DNA of 64,000 bases from Larix kaempferi. Taxonomy: Eukaryota; Streptophyta; Pinopsida; Pinales; Pinaceae. Position 1 is the first letter of the stretch; every line of letters begins with the position of its first letter. Where the stretch lies: positions 6,029,501 to 6,093,500 of the forward strand of contig BSBM01000597.1 in the NCBI GenBank assembly GCA_027924585.1, in the 5' to 3' direction. Positions 23,357-35,894 of this stretch are shown here, piece after piece. The notes beneath the pieces are model-generated. The model had not been told where the DNA came from and searched no databases. It saw only the letters and a list, made by a program, of their open reading frames with translations. The position numbers and the translations under genes were made by a program.

Positions 23357-24647
23357 CCCTCGCTATGTCTCCAACAGTAGGTTCAGTCTGAATAGAGTTG
23401 ATGTTGTTAGCTTTCCGCTTCCTTAAGGGACATTCTGATGCATAATGGGGACCTTGACATTCAAAACATTTGATAGGTGCCTTTGGCTCATTAGTTCTAG
23501 TATTATTAGCTGCATTTCTGGGTGCTGTAGAATTCTACTATGAATTATTTCTGGAATTGTTCCCTTGGAAATTCCGATTCTGAAAATTCTTCCTTTGGAA
23601 CCCGGAATTTCCACTGAATCTGAAATTTTTCTTGTTCTGCTCAAAGTTGTTGGGCTTATGATTTTTCCAGTTTGAGAATCCTTCTCTTTTCCAATTTGTG
23701 TCATAACAGAAAACTACCTTTCTCATAGCCTCTTCCAAAGTTTTAGGACTATCATACTCGATTCTGTCCTTAATGTTGAAAGGTAAATAGCTCAAGTACC
23801 TTTGAATTTTTGGTTTTTCTTCTATGAGATATGGCACATATCTTAGTAAGTTCAGAAATTTACTGTTCATCTCCTTCATGTTCATACCTCCCAACTTCAA
23901 ATCGTAGAACTCTTTGGATTTTTCTTCACATTACTATTCAGATAAATACTTCTTTTTAAAGTATCGTTTAAAGGTACTCCATCTTACATCTTTATCTTTG
24001 ATGCTCTTTATTCTTTTGATATCTTGCCACCAAATATCCACTTTTCCGGTCAAGTTATATATAGCCATTTTTTCCTTCAAGAACTCTGAATAGTTATAGA
24101 TCTAGAAGTATTTCTTCATACTAGATAGCCAAGCTTCAACTGTCTCGCCTTTCTCAGTTTCTCCATTGAAAGTTGGAGACCTAATATTTTTGAACTCCCC
24201 AGAAATCTATTCATATTCCTTATGACTTTTCCTTCTGGGTTTGAAATCTCCTTCACTGCTATCACTGGTGTAGTTACGTTTCTTTTTATGCACTTCGATA
24301 GCATCTCCTGTTGAGGTTGAGTTATTTTTCACCTCACTGGTTTTCATTTTCTTATTTTTATTAGCATGAGGCAGATCCTCAACTTTGGAGATATCTTCAT
24401 TATCTCTCTCTTGCTCCTCAGTTGGGCATTGTTCAAACAACACTTGGTTTAATTGTTCTTGTGCTTGCAAAATTCTTTCATTGTCTTGTTTCACAGATCT
24501 GATTTTTGCCTTTAATTCATGAAAAGCACGTAACAATTCTGACGAACTGTTATTTAGTTCGCCATGACCTTCTTCTACATAGTGTTGTCCTGAGCTGTGG
24601 CTGTTTGGTTGAAATCTATCATCTATATGATCAGTTGAATTCTCCAT
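23357..24647 (-). pseudogene. Gypsy B gag with zinc knuckle
   Basis: It starts at the ATG at 24647-24645 (MENSTDHIDDRF). A charged, coiled N-terminal region is followed by a capsid-like domain: SPTFNGETEKGETVEAWLSS, YNYSEFLKEKMAIYN, EEKSKEFYDLKLGGMNMKEM, VPYLIEEKPKIQRYL. An asparagine- and lysine-rich linker leads to an intact zinc knuckle, [13 protein letters not shown] (23434-23475). In-frame stops lie at 24207-24209, 24102-24104, 23934-23936, 23931-23933, 23538-23540 and 23535-23537. All but one are TAG. No frameshift is needed anywhere. Confidence 0.88.
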
Positions 24648-24770
24648 ACCTGTAGCTTAAAAATAATTTATGGATATCATAATTAAAATTTAAATTAGTA
24701 AAGTTTTCTGCTGTATAAAATTTTCTACTGCGTGTTCTTGGACCTGTTTCAGGCCTAGAGTTCGAACATG

Positions 24771-24783
24771 AGCTCTGATACCA
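24771..24783 (-). promoter_or_regulatory. Gypsy B primer-binding site (initiator tRNA-Met)
   Basis: The minus strand reads TGGTATCAGAGCT, two bases after the 5' LTR ends in GTTACA at 24786. The leader from here to the gag ATG is about 120 bases. Confidence 0.92.
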
Positions 24784-24785
24784 CA

Positions 24786-27269
24786 TGTAACATCTTGAAT
24801 TTTTGTAAAAATTTAAAACTTTTGAAAGCGACATTAAATACAAATTTATAGATGTGGAAATAATAATTGTTTGATTACAATAGATTTAATTAAAAAGTCG
24901 TTAGTACTAAATATAATTTAATTTTTGTTTTAGCAGCATTGTGATACTGAAAACCTTAACAAATAAATTACGAACATGATTATGGTAATAGACGAACTAA
25001 CAGGTCATTAATGTGATGCGATACGTTTTCTTGAAAAGATACTGATAGTTTGATTTTTGATGAACAAGGGTGTCCTACGAGGTACCCTGGAGTTTACTTA
25101 GTTGCGACGATAACGCATTTGAATATTCTATGTGTAGATGACAGGTAAGAGGTTCAATAATCGCATAGTTTAAAAGTACGTGTGTAATTCAATTCAACGT
25201 CAAAATAAAAATGTTGTGAAATATTTTGCGAAAACAAGTGTCTTCAGGTATGAAATGTCTAGTGTTGCTTACTGGTTTTTCAACGTTGTCTTACAATTTA
25301 TGAATGTTGGAAACCAATGACGTCTAAAAGGTATGCATACTATTTATGTTTGTTGTCGTAAGCCAATTATGTAGTTCTAGTTTGGGTTTTGTCGTCGTCT
25401 TAAGATAACTAATACTTGTAAAGTATTAACATCGTAAATGTATCGCCAATCATCAGATGCATTGTAATAAGAGCGAGGGTATGAAGTTCATGACCATAGC
25501 ATGGTTTTCATGCTAGTTACTAATCATTGGTCTTGTTGGAAATTCACAAGTGTAAACTCCCACATTATTATATTTTTATAAATGGAGAAAATAGAAACTA
25601 TGATTAATATATTAACCATGCCAATCTTATAGTTTGCTAACCTATATAATAGTTTTATAATTGCAAACTATTTACAAAATATATGAGAGTTTACAATATT
25701 ATAAATGATATGAAATCTAAACTTAATACATGGCTAAACTTTAGTCTTAAAACCCTAATCGTGATCATAAAGTTAGAGCTTTAACTATTTAATAATGCAA
25801 TCGAAAGTTTTGAGTTTATAAAAGATCTTATGTGAATATTTGTTGTCGTTATGATTGTACTGACATACATTTATGTCAACAGGGTGGTGAGTTGACGGTC
25901 ATTAAAATGATATGAACCTCAAGCTGTCATGGAGATCGTAACTTGATCCTGCATTAAAAGCTTGAGTCGAAACTCCAGCTGACAAGGATTGCTAATGATC
26001 CATGTGGCATGAAAATAATGTGATGGTATTTGCAACTGTCACTGTGTAATGGTTATGCATTTGAAACACCTTCGAACTAGATGTTGATCAATCCTCTGTG
26101 TGCCCAAGTGGCATTGCCAAGCTTGTACTAAAGAATGGAGCATTAAATGCAGAAGTTGTTCGTCCCAATGCCATCTCGCTGGCACTCTTATGATCGTCGA
26201 TAGTGATGAATTTGGATCGTCCGATGCAACCCTAACTTTTGTCGTTGTTTTGGTTAATGAGATTTGAATGTTGTTCATTGTTCTATTGTTTTAGTCTGTG
26301 TGGCCGATAGGCTTCCGAAATCTAGGGTTAGCAAGCTTGTAATAGGTTTCGACTTCGAGACCTATAGATTTGGGTTGAAGTTGTAGGTTCTTTCCTACTA
26401 TAATGACGTTGTATTAAAAGATTGAGTCTCTGGTTCAAGTTGTTAGCGAATTGATAGTTTATAGTTTTTACTTTAGAGATTGAGTGGGACACTCAATGCT
26501 GCAAATGATAGAAGTACCCTGGTCTCATCTACAGTAGAGATCTCATCGTTTTTCTGGTGAATGCAAAGAACTTGGCCGCTGGTTGAGAAGGTAAGTGTCC
26601 TCGAAAAGAATAGTGATTCTTTCATTGAAGTTTTTCGATTTTCAATTTAAAATATAAAAATTACAGTTATCAAATTCTAAGCTGTTGTTCTTGGTCAGTT
26701 TCAAGGTTTGAAGACCGGCTTGAGAAAGGGTTTGGAAAGGGATGAAGTGCTTCCATTCCTGGTAAGCTCCAGATCTCAAACCCTCGTAGGTGACTTTCGA
26801 CTTTGGTTGATGTGGTTTCAAGAGGATGAATAACCCGTCTTTCACCATGCCTTTGCATTGTCTGTCAATTGAAAACTTTGAAGACATTCAAACGATGTTT
26901 GTACAGGGATAAGGCCTTCGTTTGTTTGTATGATACTTGGTCTTAAAATTTGATGACTAGCTTCCTCGAAATGAGAGTTATACTACTTGTCAATGATGAG
27001 GGGTTTTGGACTTGTTTAAAATGTTTACACTTGGGAATAAACCCTGTGCGATTTTTGTTTGGAAACATGTTGTAATTTTTTTGTTTCTAAGAACATTGGT
27101 TTCCCTTCCTGGAATTGGGACTTGGATTGGTTTAAACCTTGAGCACGACCTATTGGTCTATGTTATGAGAGAAGAGATATAGAACCGAGGCTTGTCTACT
27201 GTGGATACAATGCTTTCTTCTCGGCAATGAAAATAAATATAACAATTCATTCTGTGTTATTCATATATT
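24786..27269 (-). repeat. Gypsy B 5' LTR, segment 1
   Basis: It aligns with 15672-18163 of the left LTR and is interrupted by copia C at 27270. The segment ends ATATT, the left target copy of copia C. Confidence 0.92.
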
Positions 27270-27877
27270 TGTTGATGTATATGTAACTTCGGAATGTATT
27301 TCATCTATATATTATATATATATTTATTGTACCCTTATAAGAGATGTGTTATTCCTCTATAAGGAAGTGTCGTCATGTGGATTGACAAGTGTCACAAGTG
27401 TGTGTACTTGCTAATGGGTTATTAGACCACCTTATGGGGTCGGCCCTGATTAATATATAATATAATGTGGGTGTATCAAAGTAGACAAGTCGGCCCCAGT
27501 AGGTCACTGGGCAAAAAGGTGAGTATAAATAGAGATAGGAGATCTCTATTTTACTCACTCGGAAAAGTAACTATCTCTCTCTCTGAAAAGTGGCGCACTA
27601 GTGAGGAGGAGGAGGATCATCTGCTAGGAGACTATCTCAGTGTTATTTGGTTGTATTTTGGTTGAGCCATTGCTCTCTCTATCTCTGAGGAAGTTGTGGG
27701 GTTTTTCACCTTAGGGTTTTCCCCACGGAAACTCTGTGTCTCTTGTCTCTATGCTTTTGATTCTTGTGATGCTTGTGATGCTTGTCATATTATGATTGTC
27801 ATGCATTGATATACTGTAGATGTTATTCTCTCAGCAAAGATCCTATAGTATTGTGATTTAATACTAAAAATTTAACA
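27270..27877 (+). repeat. Copia C 5' LTR (608 bp)
   Basis: TGTTGATGTA...ATTTAACA. A TATA box (TATAAATA) lies at 27524-27531, so transcription should start about 30 bases further on. U3 carries a hairpin at 27333-27364 and the block GGGTTATTAGACCACC from 27416, both also found in copia D. Confidence 0.96.
27524..27531 (+). promoter_or_regulatory. TATA box in copia C 5' LTR
   Basis: TATAAATA within GAGTATAAATAGAGAT. The same box is in the 3' LTR at 34449-34456 and in both copia D LTRs. Confidence 0.75.
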
Positions 27878-27895
27878 TGGTATCAGAGCTTAACT
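27878..27895 (+). promoter_or_regulatory. Copia C primer-binding site
   Basis: TGGTATCAGAGCTTAACT directly follows the 5' LTR end (AACA). It fits initiator tRNA-Met. Confidence 0.93.
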
Positions 27896-28451
27896 GAGAA
27901 GAAGACATTTTGCAGTGACGGAAGCTTGTATTCCTTGTTTATTGGGTTTCTCTCCACCGATTTTTGAAATTCAGTATAGTAGATTGGATCTACTCATCAA
28001 GGCGCATCTATCTATCCAATCAGAATTCATTCCCGAGCATTTTCAGATTTGGCCCTAAAAATTAGGGTTTCCACAAAAATAGGAATTTCTGGAAACTGAA
28101 GGTACAGCTGGAAGCTCCTTGCAAAAATCGAAGGTTTGAGCTTTGGATCGAGATTTTTGGCTGGGTAGATCTCCAGGAAACTCAAACCCTAATTCAGGGC
28201 TCTCCCCAGTGAACCCGGGAGGACAAAAAGGCAATTTTGAAGGGCAAGACCTTGCTGATCTCAAATTCTGAATGTACTAGGCTGATCATCTCTCCAAGGC
28301 GCATCTTTCTATCCTTTCAGAATTTTGAAATTCACATTTTGAATTTTTAGGGTTTCTCTGACAAACCCTAATCCGGGACCAGATCTAGTTTTCAGCACTT
28401 CAAGTGGTAAGTCCTAAATCTTTTCTATTTCCATTTGAAGTACTCTTAAAT

Positions 28452-31400
28452 ATGTCTCTCCACACTAAGCTTGAGGATAAGCTTGAAGGGGCTGATAACT
28501 TCCGAGCCTGGAAGTATAGGATTGGGTTAATCCTGGAAGAGAATGAGTTGGACTCATATGTGAAAGAAGACATCCCTATCCCAGAGGATGAAGAAGCCAA
28601 GGTATTGCACAAGAAGAACTTGGTCAAGGCAAAGAGAATCATTGCTGATTCTATCAAAGACCATCTCATTCCTCATGTGTCTTCTCTTAAGACACCCAAA
28701 GAGATGTTTGAATCTTTGACCAAGCTATTTGAAGGAAAGAACATAAATCGGAAGATGACCCTGCGGAACCAATTGAAAGCAGTGAAGTTTCAGAATGGAG
28801 AAACCATTCAATCTTACTTTTCAAGGGTCTCCCAGATCAAGGAACAATTAGAAGCAGTAGATGAAATGGTGGAGAATGGTGAAGTGGTGATGACCACTCT
28901 AAATGGCCTACCCAGGTCATGGGACTCCTTTATTCAAGGAATTTGTGCAAGGAAGAAGTTGATCTCATTCAGTAGACTTCGGGAAGAATGCTCTCAAGAA
29001 GAAGCTAGACTTATAGCTTGTGAAGAAAAGATGGCAGGTGAAGATCAAGCTCTTGCAACTCACACCAAAAGAAGCAAAGACAAGAAGGATCACTCTCGCC
29101 ACAATAGATCCTATAAAAAGAACAAGAAAGACCTAAGATGCTTCACATGCAATGAGAAGGGTCACTTTGCTTCAGATTGTCCCAAGAACAAAAGGGATAA
29201 TAACAACAACTCCAGTAAGAAGAAGAAGGGAAGCAAAAGAAGGTTTCATGCTCATGCTGCCGAAGATGATGAACCTCCAAAGAAGAAGGCTAGGGCAGAA
29301 AGTGATAGTAATGATGACTCATCAAGTGAAGAAGAGTATGTTCTGATCTCTGCTCTCACAGGTACTATTTCTCATGGTTGTAATGATTGGTTGATTAATA
29401 GTGGGGCCTCCAAACACATGACTGGGTTCAAGGAATCTTTTGTGAACCTTTCTGAACATGAATCACCCCATAAGGTGAAACTTGGGGATGATTATCAATA
29501 TCTAATCAAAGGAAGTGGTGAAGCCTCCTACAATCTAGATTCTGGAAAATCATTGAAGATGAAAGAAGTACTGTATGTGCCTGGACTCAAGAAGAACTTA
29601 CTCTCCATCTCTGCATTGGATGCAAAAGGTATGAGGGTTACATTTGTGGATGGCCAAGTCCTAATGTGGCCAAAGGGAAAGAACATAGATGATGCAGTAG
29701 TGATTGGAGAGCAAGAGGGAGGCTTGTATAAATTGAAGGGACAACCTGAACATGCCATGGTACATGAATCCATGGATCCAAGTGAACTTTGGCATAGAAG
29801 ACTTTCTCATATGCACTATAGGGCACTTCCAATTGCAAGCAAGGTAGTAGAGGGTCTTCCTGAAATCAAGACCAAACATGAAGGTGTTTGCAAAGGATGT
29901 GCAAAAGGAAAGAACACTAAGAAGGCTTTCCCAAGCAGTGAAAGCAAGGCAAAAGACATTCTGGAAATCATCCACTCAGATGTATGTGGCCCCTTGTCAT
30001 CCAGTTCCCTAAGTGGGTATGTTTACTATGTATCATTTATTGATGACTTCTCCAGGAAGACTTGGGTATACTTCTTGAAAGGCAAAGATGAGGTGCTTGA
30101 CAAATTCAAGGAATTCAAAAACTTGATGGAGAATCAAACTGACAAGAAGATCAAAACATTCAGATCCGACAATGGTGGAGAATTCACCTCAAATGACTTC
30201 AAGAAACTTTGCAGTGATTCAGGGATTAAGAGGGAGTTGACTGCTCCTTATAATCCTCAACAGAATGGAGTTGCAGAAAGGAAGAATAGAACTATCATGG
30301 AAGCAGCAAGGGCAATGTTGCATGATCAAGATCTTCCTATGCATCTATGGGCAGAAGCAGCCAGAACAGCTGTATATGTGCAGAATAGAACACCCCACAA
30401 GATATTGGACAACAAGACACCAGAAGAGGTCTTTTCTGGTAAGAAACCTGAAGTCAGCCATCTCAGAATATTTGGTTGTCCAGTATATACTCATGTCCCA
30501 AAAGAGAAGAGGACTAAACTAGATCCTTCAGGAAAGAAGGGCATCTTTGTGGGTTATAGTGAAAGCTCGAAGGCTTACAGAATATACTTTCCAGGATTCA
30601 AGAAGATTGATGTCAGCAGGGATGTAACATTTGATGAAAACTCAGCATTCATCAAATCAAGGAAGGCACCTACCGAAGTTTATGAAGAACCTAAGGAAAC
30701 AAGATTTCAGGACACTACCATGACTGAAGCAGTTCCAGAAGTTGTTCGTGAGTTTGAAGATCCACAAGAACTTGTAGATCCACCCCGTGAGGATAACTCT
30801 CACAAGAGGAAACCTGTATGGGCTAGAGAGCTCATTCATGATGCAGAAAGATTTGGTATTCCAGAAGAAGAACACAGAGCAAAGAAGAGAACCAGATCAC
30901 ACACCAGTTATGTTGCCTTACTCTGTGACATTATGAACAAAGAGCCTTCCAGTTATGAAGAGGCAGCAGAAAAGAAAGAATGGAAGGATGCTATGGTTGA
31001 GGAATACCAATCAATAATGAAGAATGATGTTTGGGATGTTGTCGCAAGACCTAAAGAGAAGTCTGTTGTGACTTCCAAGTGGATCTACAAAATCAAGCAT
31101 GCTGCAGATGGCAGTGTGGAAAAATACAAGGCAAGATTCGTAGCTCGTGGTTTCTCTCAAAAAGAAGGAATAGATTATGAAGAAACCTTTGCACCTGTAG
31201 CCAGGTATACTTCCATCAGAACAGTGCTTGCCCTGGCTGCTGCAATGAAATGGAAAATACACCAGATGGATGTCAAGACTGCTTTCCTGAATGGTGTAGT
31301 AGAAGAGGAAGTATATGTGGAACAACCACTCGGTTTTGAAATATATGGCAGAGAATCATATGTATGCAGATTGAAGAAAGCCTTATATGGCTTGAAGCAA

Positions 31401-32458
31401 GCTCCCAGAACCTGGTATGGTAGGATGGACAGTTTCCTATCTAGTTTGGGCTTTACCAAGAGTAAAGCGGATTCCAACCTTTACTACAAGGTTGAGGAAG
31501 GGAATCCTGTGATTCTACTACTGTATGTGGATGACCTATTTGTGACAGGAGATAACAGACTGATTGCAGATACTAAAAGGAAGCTTGCAGCTGAATTCGA
31601 CATGAAAGATTTGGGAATGATGCACTATTTCCTAGGTATGGAGGTGTGGCAGAGTGCAGGTGGGATCTTCCTTGGTCAAGGGAAGTACACAGTAGATATC
31701 CTGAAGAGATTTGGGATGATGGATTGCAAGGCCATGGCCACACCTATGGCATCGAATCTGAAGCTTCTATGTGATGCTTCATCTGAGCCGGTTGATATCA
31801 CTATGTATCGTCAGATGATTGGGTCCTTGATGTACCTGACGAACACGAGACCAGACATTTGCTTTGCTGTGAACACAGTGAGCCAGTTCCTGACGGATCC
31901 GAGGAGTGTTCACCTAGTTGCTGTAAAGCATGTTCTGAGGTACCTGAAGGGTACAGTGGATTATGGGCTCAAGTATGAAGCAAATAAAAAGTTTAACCTA
32001 CAGGGTTATGTTGATTCAGATTGGGTTGGCAGTGCTGCAGATAGGAAGAGCACATCTGGGTGCTGCTTCAGTATGGGATCAGGTGTGATCTCTTGGTTTA
32101 GTAGGAAGCAGTCCTGTGTAGCACTGAGTACATCCGAGGCAGAATATGTTGCAGCCTGCTCAGCTAGTTGTGAGGCAGTATGGCTATGGAAGCTACTGTC
32201 TGAGTTATTTGATCTCCCGTTGGAGGCTACTGGTATCTTCTGTGATAACCAGAGTTGTGTGAAGCTGTCCGAGAACCCAGTGTTTCATGACAGGTCGAAA
32301 CACATAGAGATCAAATATCACTATATCAGGGATATGGTGCAGACAGGAGCTGTGAGCTCCTGTATGTTGTGACGGACGAGCAGATTGCAGATGTGCTGAC
32401 GAAGCCACTAGCCAGAGTGAAGTTCGAGTACTTCAGAGAGAGGCTTGGCGTTCTTTAA
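28452..32458 (+). pseudogene. Copia C gag-pol polyprotein (two visible lesions)
   Basis: The start is taken as the ATG at 28452 ([17 protein letters not shown]), a typical gag start; the frame is open a little further upstream without another ATG. Order: gag; zinc knuckle [14 protein letters not shown] (from 29139); protease box [10 protein letters not shown]; integrase zinc domain ([16 protein letters not shown]) and core with all three acids ([27 protein letters not shown]); RT with [12 protein letters not shown]; RNase H to YHYIRDMVQ. Copia-type proteases have aspartate where AAT (29397-29399) encodes asparagine. One G is missing near 32354, so the frame ends early at 32370-32372. The correct tail (TDEQIADVLTKPLARVKFEY) continues in the next frame to 32456-32458. 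Otherwise it is about full length (roughly 1,335 codons). Confidence 0.95.
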
Positions 32459-34180
32459 ATCGAGGACACTTCGAGGAAGAAGTGATGGACACATTTGCTG
32501 AAGCCATTCCAATAATGTTGGAAGGAGGATCCTTCACATGGCTGTGGATGTAAGCGTTGGATGATGAGCATCAGGATGATGTTCTAATTTCTGCTTGATA
32601 TGATCAGTTGGATCATTTTTATGTATGTATGTACGCATCATGTTGGATGCTGGATATGATCAGTTGGATCATTTTTATGTATGTATGTACGCATCATGTT
32701 GGATGCTGGATATGATCAGTTGGATCATTTTTATGTATGTATGTACGCATCATGTTGGATGCTGGATGTGATCAGTTGGATCATTTATGTATGTATGCAT
32801 CGTGTTGGATGCTGGATATGATCAGTTGGATCATGTGTACGTATTTTGTATATGCATCATGTTGGATGCTTGGACCATGTATCTGTATATGTATCAGGTG
32901 GATACATTGTATGATCAGGTGGATCATGTATGGTGATATGTATCATGTTTTTGTATCAGGTGGATACATTGATGATCAGGAGGATCATGTATGATGATAT
33001 GTATCAGGTAGATACTTGGTATGCATCAGGTAGATGCATTGATGATCAGGAGCATCATGTATGATGATATGTATCATGTATTTGTATCAGGTGGATACAT
33101 TGATGATCAGGAGGATCATGTATGATGATATGTATCAGGTAGATACTTGGTATGCATCAGGTAGATGCATTGATGATCAGGTGGATCATGCAGCAGGATG
33201 TTGCAGTGATGATCAGGATGATCATAGATGACGAGCTTCAGGATGTTGCTCCAGATGACATGCAGCAGGATGTTGCAGTAATGATCAAGATGATCATAGA
33301 TGACGAGCTTCAGGATGTTGCTCCAGATGACATGCAGCAGGACGTTGCAGTGATGATGATCAGGATGATCATGGATACATCAGGATGATGTATGGTGAGT
33401 ATCAGGTTGATACTCTGTGGCCGTGGATCAGGTTGTGCAGATGAGCATGTAATCCGGTGCCTTGGGAGATTTGCAGATGGTCTTTCGAGGTTTTGCCTAT
33501 GGCATGTAATTCGGTGCCCTGGTACATATGGCAAATGCTCTTTCGAGGTTTTGCTCTGGAAGGACATGTAAATCGGTGCCCTGGGAGATCTGCAGATAGT
33601 CTTTCGAGGTTTTGCCTATGGCATGTAATTCGGTTCCCTGGGATATCTGGCAGATGCTCTTTCGAGGTTTTGTCCTATGGCATGTAATTCGTTTCCCTGG
33701 GAGATCCGATAGGTTGGGTTGTGTGCCCGTAATCAGTCCTGGGATGCTCTTGCGAGGTTTTGCCATGACCACATGTAATTCGTTGCCCTGGGAGATCCTA
33801 TAGGTAGAGCTATGTGCTTGTAACAGCCTGGGATGCTCTTGCGAGGTTTTGTGGTGAGGTCACATGTAATTCGGTGCCCTGGGAGATACTATAGGTAGAG
33901 CTGTGTGCTCGTAACAGCCTGGGATGCTCTTTCGAGGTTTTCTGATGCACGTAATAAGTCCTGAGGATTACACAGTATGGCCAGTGATGATGAAGACCTG
34001 CAGGTGGTGGGCCTACATCCAGTATGAAAAAGGACTGGCTCTGTAGAACTTCCTATGACGAGTAGAGTCAGAGATTGGTTGAGATAGTAGCAGCAGTGAC
34101 GATGATGATGACGATGCATCGATGAAGATGATCCAGAGAAGAAGACTTGTCTAGTAGATCTGTGTCGAGAAATACCTTCC
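32459..34180 (+). repeat. Copia C 3' region with four tandem arrays
   Basis: Array 1: 32597-32877, units starting GATATGATCAGTTGGATCAT at 32597, 32653, 32709, 32765 and 32815 (periods 56, 56, 56, 50). Array 2: about 32880-33190, built on GTATCAGGTGGATAC and TGATGATCAGG, with a longer repeat of 131 bp (33001, 33132). Array 3: 33191-33360, 72-bp units starting CAGCAGGATGTTGCAG at 33191, 33263 and 33335. Array 4: about 33440-33950, seven units of 57-91 bp each carrying CGAGGTTTTG and ATGTAATTCG. Small open frames here arise from the repeats and are not called genes. Confidence 0.9.
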
Positions 34181-34194
34181 TAGTTAAGAGGGAG
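34181..34194 (+). promoter_or_regulatory. Copia C polypurine tract
   Basis: AGTTAAGAGGGAG directly before the 3' LTR start TGTTGATG. Close to the copia D tract (GTTAAGGGGGAG). Confidence 0.85.
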
Positions 34195-34802
34195 TGTTGA
34201 TGTATATGTAACTTCAGAATGTATTTCATCTGTATATTATATATATATTTATTGTACCCTTATAAGAGATGTGTTATTCCTCTATAAGGAAGTGTCGTCA
34301 TGTGGATTGACAAGTGTCGCAAGTGTGTGTACTTGCCGATGGGTTATTAGACCACCTTATGGGGTCGGCCCTGATTAATATATAATATAATGTGGGTGTA
34401 TCAAAGTAGACAAGTCGGCCCCAGTAGGTCACTGGGCAAAAAGGTGAGTATAAATAGAGATAGGAGATCTCTATTTTACTCACTCAGAAAAGTAACTATC
34501 TCTCTCTCTGAAAAGTGGCGCACTAGTGAGGAGGAGGAGGATCATCTGCTAGGAGACTATCTCAGTGTTATTTGGTTGTATTTTGGTTGAGCCATTGCTC
34601 TCTCTATCTCTGAGGAAGTTGTGGGGTTTTTCACCTTAGGGTTTTCCCCACGGAAACTCTGTGTCTCTTGTCTCTATGCTTTTGATTCTTGTGATGCTTG
34701 TGATGCTTGTCATATTATGATTGTCATGCATTGATATACTGTAGATGTTATTCTCTCAGCAAAGATCCTATAGTATTGTGATTTAATACTAAAAATTTAA
34801 CA
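34195..34802 (+). repeat. Copia C 3' LTR (608 bp)
   Basis: The same length as the 5' LTR, with six differences: four in the first 150 bases of U3, one beside them, and one just after the TATA box. Confidence 0.96.
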
Positions 34803-35894
34803 CTATTTATACGTTAGAAAATTGTAGATTGATATCCTGACTTTCAAGCTAGGCCATAGTCTATATGCTTGTCGTAGCTAATAACTCTGTAATGTATAAT
34901 GATGAAATGGTTTTCCTTTCGTTTGTAATGGAAACAAACAGGTCCATACCCTAGTTCGAGTCTTGTCTTTGATTTTAAATAAATGTTTGAATATGAACTT
35001 TTAAAAAGGTCTTTGAAGCCAAAAACTAAGGTTCGATCCGTAGCTTGTGTAGATTACTTTTGTTTATAATGCAAATCGATGATTAATGGAAAATAAATTC
35101 TATCTAGGGTTGATACGAAACTCAATTTTGAAATCAACACTTACAATTTCGAATATCTATATAAATAAATGAATGATGGCAAACATAACATTTATAATGT
35201 TTTCATTATCTGATTGAACTAAATAATCAAACGCAATGGTTATAGTAGGAAATGAAAACAATGTGTGTATGTGAAATGTGAATACAATGTAATGACTGCT
35301 ATTTACAGCTTTGATATAATGAACACATTTATTTATTTATAGCATTACTATTTATACTGCAGACATGGCATGATGCATGAAATTTTGTATTTCATTTATT
35401 TCTTTTGTACATAGTAAAGATAAGAAATTACAATATATTTATACAGGAAATAAACAATGTTTGTTTGTATTGAAACAATGGAATATTCTATAATATTTAG
35501 GTATTATACATAACTTTCTACTATTATTAACTATAGGGCAGAAACTGATAAACATATAAATTACTATATTTATCTATCGAATCAATGGCAATTTGCCTAT
35601 CTTTTCATCTATACTTAATTTGCATCTCTACACTAGAGTACGATGCAAACAATAGCACGTGGAAAAATGTAGATATTGTTTTATTCATTCCAGATCATCA
35701 TTTAAACTTAACATTCAGATTTTAAACAAAAATAAATTCTTCTTCTAAACATAAAAATAGAGATTACTAATTTTACTGAACAAAAACTATTAATTGAGAT
35801 AAAGTAGAAAAACTATAAAACCTGGATAAATCTGTAGGGAAACAAACAGCCCAAGAAGACTGTTCCACCCAACCAATTCCTAAAGACAGTTAAG
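34803..35894 (-). repeat. Gypsy B 5' LTR, segment 2
   Basis: It aligns with 18159-19250 of the left LTR. It begins with the right target copy of copia C (CTATT) and ends with the left target copy of copia D (TTAAG, 35890-35894). Confidence 0.92.

Larger units (their letters stand above)
27270..34802 (+). mobile_element. Copia C: near-complete young Ty1/copia element
   Basis: LTRs 27270-27877 and 34195-34802 are both 608 bp, bounded TG...CA, and differ at six positions by my count, all transitions. Primer site, purine tract and one gag-pol frame (28452 to about 32354) are present. The target duplication is imperfect: ATATT (27265-27269) and CTATT (34803-34807); the uninterrupted LTR reads CTGTT there. 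Between pol and the 3' LTR lie 1.7 kb of tandem arrays. Two defects stand out: the protease aspartate is asparagine, and one base is missing near the pol end. Confidence 0.96.

Noticed and set aside
19950-24647. TAG stops in gypsy B as sites of U-to-C RNA editing or programmed readthrough
   Set aside because: Editing that restores stops is known in plant organelles, not nuclear transposons, and ten sites spread over all domains fit decay better.
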